Shown piece after piece: positions 1-7,962 of a stretch of 64,000 bases of DNA. This stretch comes from Methanospirillum hungatei. GTDB lineage: Archaea > Halobacteriota > Methanomicrobia > Methanomicrobiales > Methanospirillaceae. The stretch lies in assembly GCF_019263745.1 (NCBI RefSeq), contig NZ_CP077107.1, forward strand, positions 620,001 through 684,000, written 5' to 3'. A program made the translations under genes and the position numbers. Position 1 is the first letter of the stretch; every line of letters starts with the position of its first letter. The notes below the pieces were generated by a model that was not told the DNA's origin, ran no database searches, and saw only the letters and a program-made list of their open reading frames with translations.

Positions 1-588
1 AGTTTTTGTTGTGCTCATATTATCCGAGAACTCATCCGGGTTGAAGAAGAAACCTCTCAAAAATGGCCTTATGATCTTATTGAGTTATTATTAGGGGCAA
101 AAGAAAACAAAGAGATATTTCATGGAGTTGGGGTTCCTATTCCTCCAATCATTCGTACCAGTCTGATGGAGTCATACGATGAATTGATACAGATAGGACT
201 GGATGAAAATCCTCCACCGGTTGTAGATGAAGTAAAAAGGGGCAGGAAGAAAAAGGGATTTGTACGAAACTTACTCGAAAGGCTAAAAGAGTGGAGAGAG
301 AGTGTGTTGAGATTTATAAATGATCCTCTCGTTCCATTCGACAATAATCAGGCCGAGAGAGATATTCGTATGATGAAGGTAAAAATGAAAATATCAGGTG
401 GATTTAGAAGCTTCGATACAGCCAGTGCGATTGCTCTGATCAGAAGTTACATCTCAACTATAAGAAAAAATGGAATTAATGTTATTGAAGGAATTGTTTC
501 AGCATTTCATAATTTTCCATGGTCACCAAATAGAACCAAAGATATTAGTGGAGAGTCGTTACTCTCTCAAAATCTTGCATTAGCCTAA
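1..588 (+). CDS. IS66-family transposase, C-terminal part (window-edge partial)
   Basis: The reading frame is open from base 1 and corresponds to residues 298-492 of the 492-residue transposase at 15403-16881. It carries the end of the DDE catalytic core: the segment NNQAERDIRMMKVKMKISG holds the last catalytic acidic residue (E in QAERD), typical of IS66 TnpC. The C-terminal tail (WSPNRTK...) is identical to that of the full copy. The near perfect identity implies recent transposition. The 5' part is beyond the window, so activity cannot be judged here. Confidence 0.92.
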   Translation, partial: SFCCAHIIRELIRVEEETSQKWPYDLIELLLGAKENKEIFHGVGVPIPPIIRTSLMESYDELIQIGLDENPPPVVDEVKRGRKKKGFVRNLLERLKEWRESVLRFINDPLVPFDNNQAERDIRMMKVKMKISGGFRSFDTASAIALIRSYISTIRKNGINVIEGIVSAFHNFPWSPNRTKDISGESLLSQNLALA

Positions 589-605
589 GCCGACTGAATA
601 GTTAC
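1..605 (+). mobile_element. IS66-family insertion sequence, copy A (3' part)
   Basis: The first 605 bases match, as far as I can read them, bases 16294-16898 of the complete copy further on, including the right terminal sequence gccgactgaatagttac. Identity stops sharply after base 605, where this copy continues into an older transposase gene and the other continues into a T-tract. The left end lies outside the window. By comparison with the complete copy, which makes an 8-bp target duplication, the duplicated bases here should be 606-613 (gttgaatg). Confidence 0.93.
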
Positions 606-1251
606 GTTGAATGAACTAAAAAAAAGAGGTATTCACTACCTTGTCCCATTAAAAAAGAATTCAAAATTCTTACAAAAATCTAAAATAGTATGGGATGGAG
701 GGTTTTTATATCGTAATAGAGGGATTTTGTGTACGTGTGTTAATAATCAATATGGTTACCTCTACCTTTATATGGATCCCTTATTGAAGGGGGAAAAAGA
801 ATCTACTTTACTAAAAAATTCACTTAAAAGAGGCCTGAATGTAGGTGAATATCAAAATAAATGCGAATTTTCGGGAATAATTCCAATATTATCTGACATT
901 GCTAAACCTCCAGCAGAAATTTTTCTTTTATATAAAGAGAGGGAAGATGTGGAACTTGCATTTGATGCATTAAAAAACCCAATAGATTCAGATAAATCGT
1001 ATTTGCAGTCGGAAGAAAGTGTTAGAGGTTATTTTTTCATATCATTATTGGCACTGAGGATATACTTTTCAGTTTTAAGAAAACTTCGCATATTAAACTT
1101 AAATCAGATTATCTCTGTAGAAGAAGTCTTTTTTGAACTTTCAAAAATTGAGATAATTCATGATGCACGTGGAACAAAAAGTTTTGCACAGATTCCTAAG
1201 AGAGCAACAAAAATACTCAGCCTCTTCACCGACCAAATACCTATGGGTTAA
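606..1251 (+). pseudogene. DDE transposase fragment (IS4 superfamily), interrupted by IS66
   Basis: This is the C-terminal part of a DDE transposase. The stretch EREDVELAFDALKNPID with the following SYLQSEESVRGYFF is the YREK-like region around the last catalytic glutamate, typical of IS4-superfamily enzymes in methanogens. The frame starts directly at the right end of IS66 copy A, so the front of the gene was separated by that insertion. The first possible start is a TTG at 607, which is only an accident of the junction. The base composition is AT-rich relative to the primase gene next to it. The fragment ends at 1251, where it runs into the 3' side of the convergent primase-like gene, so this element had itself landed in that gene. 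Confidence 0.8.
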
Positions 1252-2181
1252 AATGCCGAGTTCAGGTTGTATAGTATATGCCCCATCCTGGTGAGCATCT
1301 GAAAACGGACACCGGTCAAGGACATAGAGTGTGCCATCATGGAACGGTTTTTCCTCATACCCGATACCATGACCGAAAAGCCATGCACCAAGATCATCAA
1401 CCTGACCACCGGTCCCAGCTGAAGATGGCACATCTGGAATAGTATCCGGATAGAGCGAAGCAAGTCTGAAAAGATCCGGTTCCAAAACTCCTTCTATCTG
1501 GTCAGGAAGACTGATGATATCTGAAAACCGGTATGGTCGTTCAGGAGTATTGTCACCTTTTCGTGACATCGTGCCGTACAGCTTCCAGATACGTGCAGCG
1601 TTAAAATTCGCCACATCAACCGAACACTGTTCATCAGAAAACCGGATATGGAGGGATTCGAGACATCCCTTTACCAGATCCCGTGATTTCACATCATTTG
1701 GAAGATCAATTCTGTACAGGAGATGTGCCCCGTTTCCAGAATCGGCAATAATAGGTTCAGGCCATCCAATAGAAGTAAGATACCCTGCTATTTCCAGAGC
1801 CTTTGCACGTGCAGCCTCATGTTCTTCATCTGATGACGACACCCCGGATGGCCGGGCCGGATCAATATCAATCGGGAGCCATCGTCTCCGGATGATATCC
1901 TGGTCAGCAGTTGTAGCATCCTTCTTGGTAAGACGCATCAGGATCCGGTTGGCCCTTCGTGCAAGCAGGGCCGGTTTCATCTCATTCAGGGTGATATAAA
2001 TTCCCCTGATCTGGGGGTTTGAATCAAGAACTGATACTGCTTCGGCTAGTTTCTCCGGATTATTGTAATACCCGGACCCGATACCATCCTGCAGAATGAT
2101 TCGGGTCTCTACCACCTGCTCAGGTCTTGAAAGGATGGTAAGTGCAGAGAGAATTCTCTGCTTTCGATCCTGCCCATTCAT
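1141..2181 (-). pseudogene. Archaeo-eukaryotic primase (AEP)-like protein, 3' end truncated by transposon
   Basis: The protein resembles the N-terminal primase-polymerase domain of plasmid/virus-type AEP proteins. LPIDIDPARP holds the paired metal-binding aspartates, ADSGNGAHLLYRI is the sGxGxH nucleotide-binding motif, and AARIWKLYGT followed by RKGDNTPERPYR matches the third conserved block. After about residue 300 (CPFSDAHQDGAYTI, a zinc-finger-like stretch) the family-like sequence stops. The last ~30 residues are antisense to the transposase fragment and end by chance at 1141. The natural gene therefore broke near 1240-1260. It overlaps the upstream gene by ATGA (2178-2181), so it was the last gene of a three-gene operon. 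Such primases usually belong to integrated plasmids or viruses; no helicase domain is left here. Confidence 0.75.
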
Positions 2182-2522
2182 GCAGATCTTCCGGAAAGAG
2201 CGCAGATCCCACCAGGGAATACCCGGTACCGGTTCCAGCAGCCAGGGACAGAAGTCCAGAGCTCAACTTCAGCCTTGAGAGGAACTGACCGGACAAGACC
2301 TGCAAGTTCTTTCACTCGTAATTGAAACTTCTCCGGATTTTTCCATTCCTTGGAAGAGATGACTTTGACAAATACCAGTTCATCCCGACCTTTCCAGCCG
2401 ATGATATCTATTGGAACAGGGGAAGGAGAGACACGGACCGTGCAGTATCCAAGACTTGCAAGATATGACTTAGCGGAATAGGAAATTGTCCGCACAGTCT
2501 GATAATGAGGAGTATCGGTCAT
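2178..2522 (-). CDS. Small conserved protein, possible PD-(D/E)XK-like fold
   Basis: A 114-residue protein that I cannot assign firmly. The central part (PIDIIGWKGRDELVFVKV) looks like the D...(E)xK strand-turn-strand of restriction-endonuclease-like folds, but the usual E-x-K is V-x-K, so nuclease activity is doubtful. It starts with ATG at 2522 overlapping the stop of the upstream gene (ATGA) and ends overlapping the start of the primase-like gene, so the three were translated as one operon. It is probably an accessory factor of the same mobile replication module. Confidence 0.55.
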   Translation of the reverse strand: MTDTPHYQTVRTISYSAKSYLASLGYCTVRVSPSPVPIDIIGWKGRDELVFVKVISSKEWKNPEKFQLRVKELAGLVRSVPLKAEVELWTSVPGCWNRYRVFPGGICALSGRSA

Positions 2523-2770
2523 GAATTCCTCACTTTCTTCTGAGGATACCCTGGCAGGCAGGTAACTTTTTTACATCCCAGAATAATGTATGATTGTTCC
2601 CCTTCTGTGATCAGCTTGGCAGTGAAGTCAACGAGGGGGGACACATTCATTACGATTTTCTGAACTGATTTCTCTTTTTTCCAACGAATTTTAAAGTAAA
2701 ATCGTTGTTTAAACCAGATTATGCGAGAAGCAAATCTCATCCTATCACTTCTGTCTCCGGATTGAGTCAT
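2519..2770 (-). CDS. Small hypothetical protein, first gene of primase operon
   Basis: An 83-residue basic protein, from the ATG at 2770 (a TTG lies one codon upstream). It is rich in K and R in its N-terminal half and has one Cys pair near the C-terminus (GCKKVTC). I do not recognise the family. It is kept as a gene because its stop overlaps the next start by ATGA and the frame is open across the whole stretch. The primase-like gene downstream suggests a DNA-binding role, but that is only context. Confidence 0.45.
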   Translation of the reverse strand: MTQSGDRSDRMRFASRIIWFKQRFYFKIRWKKEKSVQKIVMNVSPLVDFTAKLITEGEQSYIILGCKKVTCLPGYPQKKVRNS

Positions 2771-3553
2771 CAAATCTCAATAAGAGTTTAATTCTGAATT
2801 TCCGGCAGACAAAACATCATGTATTCGGATGAGATTAAAATCTAACGAAATTATGTTTACACATATCATATGAGTTTATATCTCACATGATGACGGAGAG
2901 AATAGCAAAATTGTATGAGGGTGACGAATCTCAACAGGTTCAAACGAATGATATCTGACAATATTAGATGATCAAATCCGAAATCCTTTGACGATAAATG
3001 ATATGCTGGGTGAGGATCTTGATAATGAATATACCCTGAAGATTTAACAGGAAATTCTGGATTATCTCCCGGCAAGGTACGTGATTCACACGGTTGGTCC
3101 AATATGGGGTCAGGGCGATGAAGAAAAACTCCTTTGCATGGTACGGAAGCAATGTCATGTGCTACCGAGTATGTATGGAAAGAATTGCCTTTCCTGCCAT
3201 TAGCACCGGAGGATATGGATATCCTGAAAATAATAGGTGATTCGGATGTTATACTATCAGAAAAACCACCCGAAAGGTATTGACGAAATAATGAATGAAA
3301 TACCCAACTCAATAGCTCATATATCAAGATAACCGGTTGATACTTTCTTTTATACCTCCGTTGATGATGTATGACTGTGGAGTGGAAATATTCGTTCTCT
3401 GCCTCAATGGAATGAGAGGAGCGTTTGAATGATAAATCTGATTCAAGGGATTATCAGAAATGCTATTTGTCAACCTTCTCTCTCCTCCTCTCTGCATGGA
3501 ACAGTTACAATCCATTTTTCCACTCATGTATCTGAAAATAAGAGACAAAAAAG
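2771..3553. other. Intergenic stretch with macrodomain debris
   Basis: About 780 bases without an intact gene. The only recognisable content is the plus-strand macrodomain pseudogene listed separately. The minus-strand open frames across 2866-3327 and 3324-3578 are antisense to or beside it and show no family resemblance. The stretch just upstream of 2771 is AT-rich and may hold the promoter of the primase operon. Confidence 0.6.
2985..3240 (+). pseudogene. Macrodomain (ADP-ribose-binding / deacetylase) pseudogene
   Basis: Two plus-strand frames together spell the heart of a macrodomain. Bases 3063-3165 read RYVIHTVGPIWGQGDEEKLL, the family block around VIHTVGP. Bases 3175-3240 read ERIAFPAISTGGYGYP, the block that binds the ADP-ribose distal ribose and phosphate. 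The two blocks are in different frames (a shift between about 3145 and 3175), the expected ~20 residues between them are shortened, and upstream frames are broken. No start region can be defined. Macrodomain proteins of this class remove ADP-ribose from proteins or from O-acetyl-ADP-ribose; this copy is dead. Confidence 0.82.
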
Positions 3554-3979
3554 GTGCCAGATATGGTTGATAAAACATTGTTCGGTTGCTTTATTGTCCT
3601 GATTATCTCCGTCATTATGTTTGGTTGTACGGCAATTATTTTCATGGTTCAACCGGGCACGATGAATCAGCAGGATTCACGTATTTTAATGAACGGTGAT
3701 AATCAGAACATGATACCCGGTTATCACGGTATAAATCAGGGAAATTTTCAGAGCCCTATGCAGGGAGAATCAATGATTCAATTCACGAAATCTGAAAATG
3801 GAATGAATTGTCCAGGTCATCATCAGATGAAATCCTCAAAACATTGTTCACAAGGTCCCGGACAGAGGGGAGATGAGAAGGATAAAAAGGAAGTGACCAG
3901 TCATAAAAAGAAACCTGAAAAGGTTCCATTCAGTTCTGATGATGATGCCCTGTACAAAATACAGATTTATCAGAACTAA
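3554..3979 (+). CDS. Membrane-anchored, Asn/Gln/Met-rich hypothetical protein
   Basis: A 141-residue protein (138 if the ATG at 3563 is used instead of GTG 3554). Residues 8-33 form one hydrophobic helix (CFIVLIISVIMFGCTAIIFM), so the protein is a signal-anchored membrane protein. The rest is predicted to be unstructured and outside, rich in N, Q, M, G and H. The segment NCPGHHQMKSSKHCS carries Cys and His residues that could bind a metal. A lysine-rich stretch (KDKKEVTSHKKKPEK) follows. No known domain is visible. It has no close neighbour on the same strand. Confidence 0.55.
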   Translation: MPDMVDKTLFGCFIVLIISVIMFGCTAIIFMVQPGTMNQQDSRILMNGDNQNMIPGYHGINQGNFQSPMQGESMIQFTKSENGMNCPGHHQMKSSKHCSQGPGQRGDEKDKKEVTSHKKKPEKVPFSSDDDALYKIQIYQN

Positions 3980-4018
3980 TGATCCATTCCTCCATTTTTA
4001 TTCAAGTACCAATTCTGT

Positions 4019-4714
4019 TCACAGTTCTCTGGTCAGGTTGAGACATGTTCCTTCGGCATAATCCATTTCTTCACAGTCAGTCTCGATAAGATACATACCG
4101 TCGTCAGAAAGAGCAAAGGTTGCATTATCTGGATATTCCCAGGTTGTGGAGAGTGTTTTTCCATCATCAGATACGAGACCTTCAAATATTCCATACCCAT
4201 CCGGAGATGATAAGTTGAAGTAGGTGCCTGTTACGGAATTGCCACTCTGATGAATGGTGAATGATGAATTCTGTGTCAGCCAGTCTCCTGACCAGATATT
4301 CTCTGGATCGAGTATCGTGCCGTTTCTGAACCCTTCTGTGTTGTAGGTATATGGCTCAGTTTCATCGGAAAACTGATCAACCGTCCCATTTCCGGTGAAG
4401 GATATCTGGTCATCAGAGAGGATTAATGTAAGGGTGCCTGAGTCTTTCAGGATGGCAGTGAGTTCTTTTCCATCTTCTGAAAGGGTTCCGGATAAGAGAA
4501 ATGGATCGTTCAGATCAGGATTATGGGATATCGCAATTCCTGTGACTTCAGATTCGTTCTGTTCAAGCGTAAGTGTATAGTTCACATCAGTCCAGGTTCC
4601 AGCCCATGAGAAATCCGTTATGGTGTTTTCAGCAGGGATCTCTTCAGCAAACCCTGTGCAGACAAGGAACAGGCAGAGAGTCAGCAGGATTCCGGATTGA
4701 TACATACGTTTCAT
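4019..4714 (-). CDS. Secreted two-repeat beta-rich protein
   Basis: A 231-residue protein with a clear signal peptide: MKRMYQSGILLTLCLFLVC, then a small-residue cleavage site before EEIPAENT. The mature part holds two similar units of about 95 residues, each starting with W-x-G-x-W (FSWAGTWTD and IWSGDWLTQ). Both units continue with a predicted strand ladder and the phrase SEDGKELTA or SDDGKTLST. This pattern resembles small lipocalin-like or META-type extracytoplasmic beta-barrels, but I cannot name a family. It is acidic, as expected for an exported archaeal protein, and has several N-x-S/T sites that archaea could glycosylate. It stands alone on the minus strand. Confidence 0.7.
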   Translation of the reverse strand: MKRMYQSGILLTLCLFLVCTGFAEEIPAENTITDFSWAGTWTDVNYTLTLEQNESEVTGIAISHNPDLNDPFLLSGTLSEDGKELTAILKDSGTLTLILSDDQISFTGNGTVDQFSDETEPYTYNTEGFRNGTILDPENIWSGDWLTQNSSFTIHQSGNSVTGTYFNLSSPDGYGIFEGLVSDDGKTLSTTWEYPDNATFALSDDGMYLIETDCEEMDYAEGTCLNLTREL

Positions 4715-4933
4715 GGTTAGTCCTCAGTGGTAATGAAAAGATATGGGCTTTTCATGGTTTAAGGTATCGAAAAAGTATTCGAGAATGGTTTATTGAAATG
4801 ATATGTGAATCTATTAGTTCTCAAAATTTTATGAAGTAAAGGAAATCAAAAACATATAAACGACATTATGAAAATATTTAATTAAATGAACAGATACCAT
4901 AATTCCTCGAATCTTCAAATAATTTATGCGAAT

Positions 4934-5145
4934 ATGATTACTATTGATGAGGTGGAATCAGTAATTCAAAATCTTCTATATGATCTCAGAGATCGGGCCC
5001 TTCAATTCATTGAGGAATTAAACAAAGAGTACCAGCAATATGAAAAGAAATTTTCCTTTGACTGGGTGTCGGTGAATTTGAAGACGAAGAACCGTCCCTC
5101 TCTCCGGTTGAATTACAGCATAAGATCCAAACCCTGAAGGGTTGA
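4934..5145 (+). pseudogene. DUF2281-like antitoxin, single frameshift
   Basis: The frame from ATG 4934 reads MITIDEVESVIQNLLYDLR then FIEELNKEY, like the N-terminal part of DUF2281-type small antitoxins. At about 5066-5071 the frame must change by one base. In the new frame 5071-5145 reads GEFEDEEPSLSPVELQHKIQ and stops at TGA 5143-5145, matching the usual VELQHK tail of the family. Without the shift the protein would carry a meaningless basic tail. No partner PIN toxin follows; the next 270 bases are empty and then mscL debris begins. The residue count (about 70) is normal for the family once the shift is corrected. Confidence 0.72.
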
Positions 5146-5411
5146 TGTACCTCCTTAATACAAACATTCTCCTGAAATTACTATTAAGGAGAGCACATGC
5201 ACCTATTGTTTGAGATTCCTGCAGACTCCTGATAATAAAATTACTGACCTAATACGATGATTAGAAATTCTAATATCTACGCTTACAGGTTTGTTGATTT
5301 ATTTCCACACCGACCTCAAAATTCATGTTGGAAGATATATTGTGTTATGAATATTTTCATCAGTAACTACATTTCGAATGTTTTTGTCTTAAAATAACTT
5401 TGATGAGAGGC
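5146..5411. other. AT-rich non-coding spacer
   Basis: No open frame or recognisable remnant on either strand in these bases. It separates the frameshifted antitoxin from the first mscL remnant and may once have held the cognate toxin gene. Confidence 0.5.
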
Positions 5412-5507
5412 GTTAATCATGGGTGCTCTAACAGTCCGGGTAAAGTCATTTGGTGACAATAGTTTCATACCGTTTATTGGTGCTTTCGTTTCATCCGGAG
5501 ACAAATA
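5412..5507 (+). pseudogene. mscL: mscL-like channel remnant 1 (first of three)
   Basis: About 95 bases that align with the middle of the two longer mscL-like copies (8334-8644 and 11226-11535). They encode the end of the first membrane helix and the loop after it (IMGA, then DNS.IPFIGA..SSGD). The rest of the gene is missing: the sequence jumps from SSGD directly to the 3' flanking repeat, so this copy carries an internal deletion of the second helix. Confidence 0.7.
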
Positions 5508-5780
5508 TTTTCCAGATGACATCAGCCATAGCAAGGTTTAATGTTGAATAATCCCTCTGGTGTGCCAAAAACTCTCCATCACTCCTGGATTGCCGAAAGC
5601 CCCCCCATCCGGATACCCGAAACTCCGGGTTACATGACCGGATCACCAATGGTCCGGATTGGTGTAGTGGCTAACCCTCAAAATTATAATTTATTAGATC
5701 CGGTGGCTTCTTCGATAAATTCGGGAGTTAAAAGAAATTGGTGTGTCAACCCTGGTCCGGTGGGGTGGTTAGTAATGCGG
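5508..5780 (-). repeat. Direct repeat R1: remnant of a minus-strand gene
   Basis: About 230 bases that recur at 9683-9878 and 11586-11862 and partly at 8690-8860. Read on the minus strand, copy R3 is nearly continuously open, so the repeat derives from the 3' part of a lost protein gene that faced mscL. In R1 the frame is broken by several small insertions and deletions. The plus-strand open frame 5541-5783 is only the shadow of this remnant. Confidence 0.7.
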
Positions 5781-5951
5781 TGAATTTAAGGTATTTTATA
5801 AATAATTTAGAGAAATACTAAGTTTTAGGAATGATAGTTCTCGTTTTAGTTATCATGGCTTTTAGACCGGAAAGGAGAAAAGAGTATGAATCCATATAAC
5901 ACACAAATATTAATGTCACTCTTTAAGGTATCATAATCCTGGAGAAATCAA

Positions 5952-6233
5952 ATGCCAGATGACATTACTCTTACCATTCCATCATCTATCGTTCAGGAGA
6001 TGAAACTTCCACCAGATACTGTCAAAGAAGAACTCACGAATGAATTAACATTAGGCCTCTATCAGCGAGGAATAATTACATCTGCCCAGGCATGCCGATT
6101 ATCAGGACTTGATCGGTTCCAATTTGAAGAACTGCTCTGGAAAAGGCATAATCAACTCCATTATTCAGAAGAAGATCTCGGGAAGGATATCAAATATGCA
6201 ACTGGTAAACTCTGTTGCACAGTATATTTTTAA
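5952..6233 (+). CDS. UPF0175-family small protein (predicted antitoxin)
   Basis: A 93-residue protein of the UPF0175 type. It starts with a DDITLTIPSSIVQEM strand, continues with a helix-rich centre (LGLYQRGIITSAQACRLSGLDRFQFEELL) that forms a helix-turn-helix-like segment, and ends with the HYSEEDLGKDIKYA tail. Family members are often encoded next to small toxins and are predicted DNA-binding antitoxins. The stop at 6231-6233 is followed at once by the ATG of the HEPN gene, so the two are co-transcribed. The usual partner of UPF0175 is a DUF3368/PIN protein; here it is a HEPN-MNT pair, so the assembly may be mixed. Confidence 0.8.
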   Translation: MPDDITLTIPSSIVQEMKLPPDTVKEELTNELTLGLYQRGIITSAQACRLSGLDRFQFEELLWKRHNQLHYSEEDLGKDIKYATGKLCCTVYF

Positions 6234-6635
6234 ATGAGGAAATTTAGAAAAATGGAACATGAAGTTTTAGAGTGGTTACATCAGGCTGAATATGATTATG
6301 AAGATGCAGAATATCTCTTTCATGGAAAGAGATATCCAAAGGCAGTATTCTGCTGTCATTTGACGCTTGAAAAAGGATTAAAAGCTCTCTACCTTCATTA
6401 TTTAAAAACTCAACCCCCAAGAACTCATAGTCTGGATTTTTTAATACAAACTATTCCTGGTGGAGTGCCAGAAAAGTTCGATAATCTTATGGATATATTA
6501 GAGGATGTAAGCGTTAAGATAAGATATCCTCCATTACTTGATATACTTCTAAATGATATTACTGAAGAGACTGCCAGGATGATTATTGAAGATACTGGAG
6601 ATTTTTTATCATGGATTCGTGGGTTGAATCTTTAA
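6234..6635 (+). CDS. HEPN-domain protein of a HEPN-MNT pair
   Basis: A 133-residue all-helical HEPN protein. EWLHQAEYDYEDAEYLF, followed by YPKAVFCCHLTLEKGLKALY, is the family core: four helices with the conserved E-K-x-L-K-A. It lacks the R-x4-6-H RNase motif of active HEPN toxins; the C-terminal helix instead shows IEDTGDFLSWIR. It therefore looks like the 'minimal' substrate-binding class of HEPN rather than a clear RNase. The ATG at 6252 (MEHEVLEW) is a likely alternative start, since the first six residues are basic and not conserved. It overlaps the MNT gene by 25 bases, so the pair is translationally coupled. Confidence 0.85.
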   Translation: MRKFRKMEHEVLEWLHQAEYDYEDAEYLFHGKRYPKAVFCCHLTLEKGLKALYLHYLKTQPPRTHSLDFLIQTIPGGVPEKFDNLMDILEDVSVKIRYPPLLDILLNDITEETARMIIEDTGDFLSWIRGLNL

Positions 6636-6943
6636 TTACTGATCTTTCAGAAGATATGAAAAAACAGGGGATAAATATCACTTCGATTATCCTGTTTGGT
6701 TCACAATTTGAAGGAACGGCAACCAATGAAAGTGATATTGATCTTGCAATAGTATCCCCGTCATTTACTGGTCTTAGTTCACTTGAACGAAGAAAAAAAT
6801 GTAAAAAATCTATCCGACATATTATTGATATCTATAAAATTCCAGTTGATCTCATTCTTCTTACTCCGAACGAGTATGAAAATGAAAACTCTCTTCGGAT
6901 GTCGTTTATTCGCCAAGGAATAAGTGTTCCTGTCCTGGCATAA
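6611..6943 (+). CDS. MNT-type nucleotidyltransferase of a HEPN-MNT pair
   Basis: A 110-residue minimal nucleotidyltransferase. The active-site motif is GSQFEGTATNESDIDLAIV, that is GS-x10-D-x-D, with a third carboxylate expected at D in IPVDLILL. In MNT-HEPN modules the transferase modifies or binds its HEPN partner, usually acting as antitoxin. It overlaps the HEPN gene and is followed by 80 bases of spacer, so the operon UPF0175-HEPN-MNT ends here. All family residues are present and it looks intact. Confidence 0.88.
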   Translation: MDSWVESLITDLSEDMKKQGINITSIILFGSQFEGTATNESDIDLAIVSPSFTGLSSLERRKKCKKSIRHIIDIYKIPVDLILLTPNEYENENSLRMSFIRQGISVPVLA

Positions 6944-7023
6944 ATTATGGTAACAATCTATTTTCCTTTATCTGGAGTTTTTGAAGTTATTGATATATTC
7001 TCAATGATGAATGATATATAGAC

Positions 7024-7236
7024 ATGGTATCAATATCACCAAAAATTGAACAGGAAGTTCTTTCCCTTCCCGTTCAGGAACGATTGGCACTTATTGACAG
7101 GCTCATTGAAAGTCTAAATTTACCTAAAGACACTATAATTGATGATATATGGGCCAATATTGCTGATAAAAGATTATTGGAAATAAATGAAGGATTAGTT
7201 TCTTCTGTATCTGGTAATGAAATCTTTTCTAAATGA
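7024..7236 (+). CDS. Addiction-module antitoxin (PF09720 type), tail altered
   Basis: A 70-residue protein of the CHP02574/PF09720 putative addiction module component family. LSLPVQERLALIDRLIESL is the N-terminal helix pair, and LEINEGLVSSVSGNEIFSK is the usual C-terminal toxin-contact segment (family members read about G-E-x-F-x-x-V). A RelE/ParE-like toxin normally overlaps or follows the stop. Here the gene is followed instead by a fragment of an unrelated MNT gene on the opposite strand, and the join lies within or right after the last codons. The antitoxin is thus orphaned and may have lost a few residues. Confidence 0.75.
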   Translation: MVSISPKIEQEVLSLPVQERLALIDRLIESLNLPKDTIIDDIWANIADKRLLEINEGLVSSVSGNEIFSK

Positions 7237-7237
7237 A

Positions 7238-7312
7238 TTATTTTTTCCGAATGCTCTGCTAACACTACCCGTTGAACAACCTTCTGGATAATATTCTCAT
7301 TAAGCGTAGAAC
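7238..7312 (-). pseudogene. MNT nucleotidyltransferase, N-terminal fragment
   Basis: This stretch matches the first ~25 codons of the intact MNT gene at 9880-10200 (residues NENIIQ..V...VLAEH.EKII) on the minus strand and then stops at the junction with the addiction antitoxin gene. The catalytic GS-x10-D-x-D motif is missing. It marks the breakpoint of the duplicated block. Confidence 0.75.
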
Positions 7313-7324
7313 ATCCTCAAATAA

Positions 7325-7672
7325 TTCTCTATTCTATTTTTATATTTTTAATAATCCTCCGGATCTTAATATCCAGGTATGGAATATCATATTTGATAAC
7401 TGACCATACCACCATCCATTTTATTCCAAAATACCCGTGAATGAGTTTATCTCCTACCGGCAATGGCATTCCAGGGAACCTCCGGATGAGCATCTCGAAA
7501 AGCAGGAGAAAGATTTTTCACCGCTTCTCCGATTATCTCAAAAGAACGGGGAATAGAACGACTTAAATCAGGGTCAAGTCTGATATCATCAACAGTCAGA
7601 GATCCGGTTTTATCAAGAATATACCATATTTCATCAAGAATATGATATAAAAAAGGGAGTGACTCTTATACC
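7325..7672 (-). pseudogene. HepT-like HEPN toxin, degenerate copy
   Basis: This is the duplicate of the intact HEPN gene at 10222-10566. Two lesions are visible. First, two bases are lost in the start region (ctctttcatac in the intact copy, ctcttatac here), which destroys the ATG and turns the overlapping MNT stop from TGA into TAA. Second, two bases are lost in the RNase motif region at about 7461-7466, which throws the frame off before the conserved R-x4-H-x-Y. The protein was DUF86/HepT-like and the inactive toxin is paired with an intact upstream MNT gene. Confidence 0.82.
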
Positions 7673-7962
7673 CAGACTACCTCTCGGGAAATATAGGGAA
7701 GAATATAAGGAGAAACGCCATCCGTAGTTACAATTTCGATTTTTCTTGGAAATAAAGACTGGAGGTACACTTCAAGATCAAGATATTTTTTATATGTAAT
7801 GGATTCCGGATCAAGTTCAATGAGGAGATCGAGATCACTGGATTCTTTGGCTTCATCCCGTACTACAGAACCGAATAAACCTACATTTGTCACACCAAAT
7901 CGGTCTTTCAAGTCATGAGCTTTCCGTTTCAAAATTGAAAGTACCTCATCTCGTTCTGTCAT
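7666..7962 (-). CDS. mntA: MntA-like nucleotidyltransferase antitoxin, copy A
   Basis: A 98-residue minimal nucleotidyltransferase with the motif GSVVRDEAKESSDLDLLIEL (GS-x10-D-x-D) and the family tail (PRKIEIVTTDG..PYI). In MntA-HepT systems this protein transfers AMP units to the tyrosine of the HEPN toxin's R-x4-H-x-Y motif and so silences it. The ATG at 7962 is preferred because an AGGTGAT ribosome-binding sequence lies just ahead; the GTG at 7971 overlaps that site. It is nearly identical to copy B at 10563-10859, but its toxin gene downstream is broken. Confidence 0.88.
   Translation of the reverse strand: MTERDEVLSILKRKAHDLKDRFGVTNVGLFGSVVRDEAKESSDLDLLIELDPESITYKKYLDLEVYLQSLFPRKIEIVTTDGVSPYILPYISREVVWV

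Noticed and set aside
2866-3327. Open minus-strand frame of 153 codons
   Set aside because: It is antisense to the plus-strand macrodomain blocks and shows no family resemblance; the plus strand explains the sequence.
5541-5783. Plus-strand open frame of 80 codons
   Set aside because: The stretch is a copy of the R repeat whose coding sense is the minus strand, as shown by the nearly open copy R3.
6234-6635. HEPN protein at 6234 as an active RNase toxin
   Set aside because: It lacks the R-x4-6-H motif; only the DUF86/HepT type at 10222-10566 has it.
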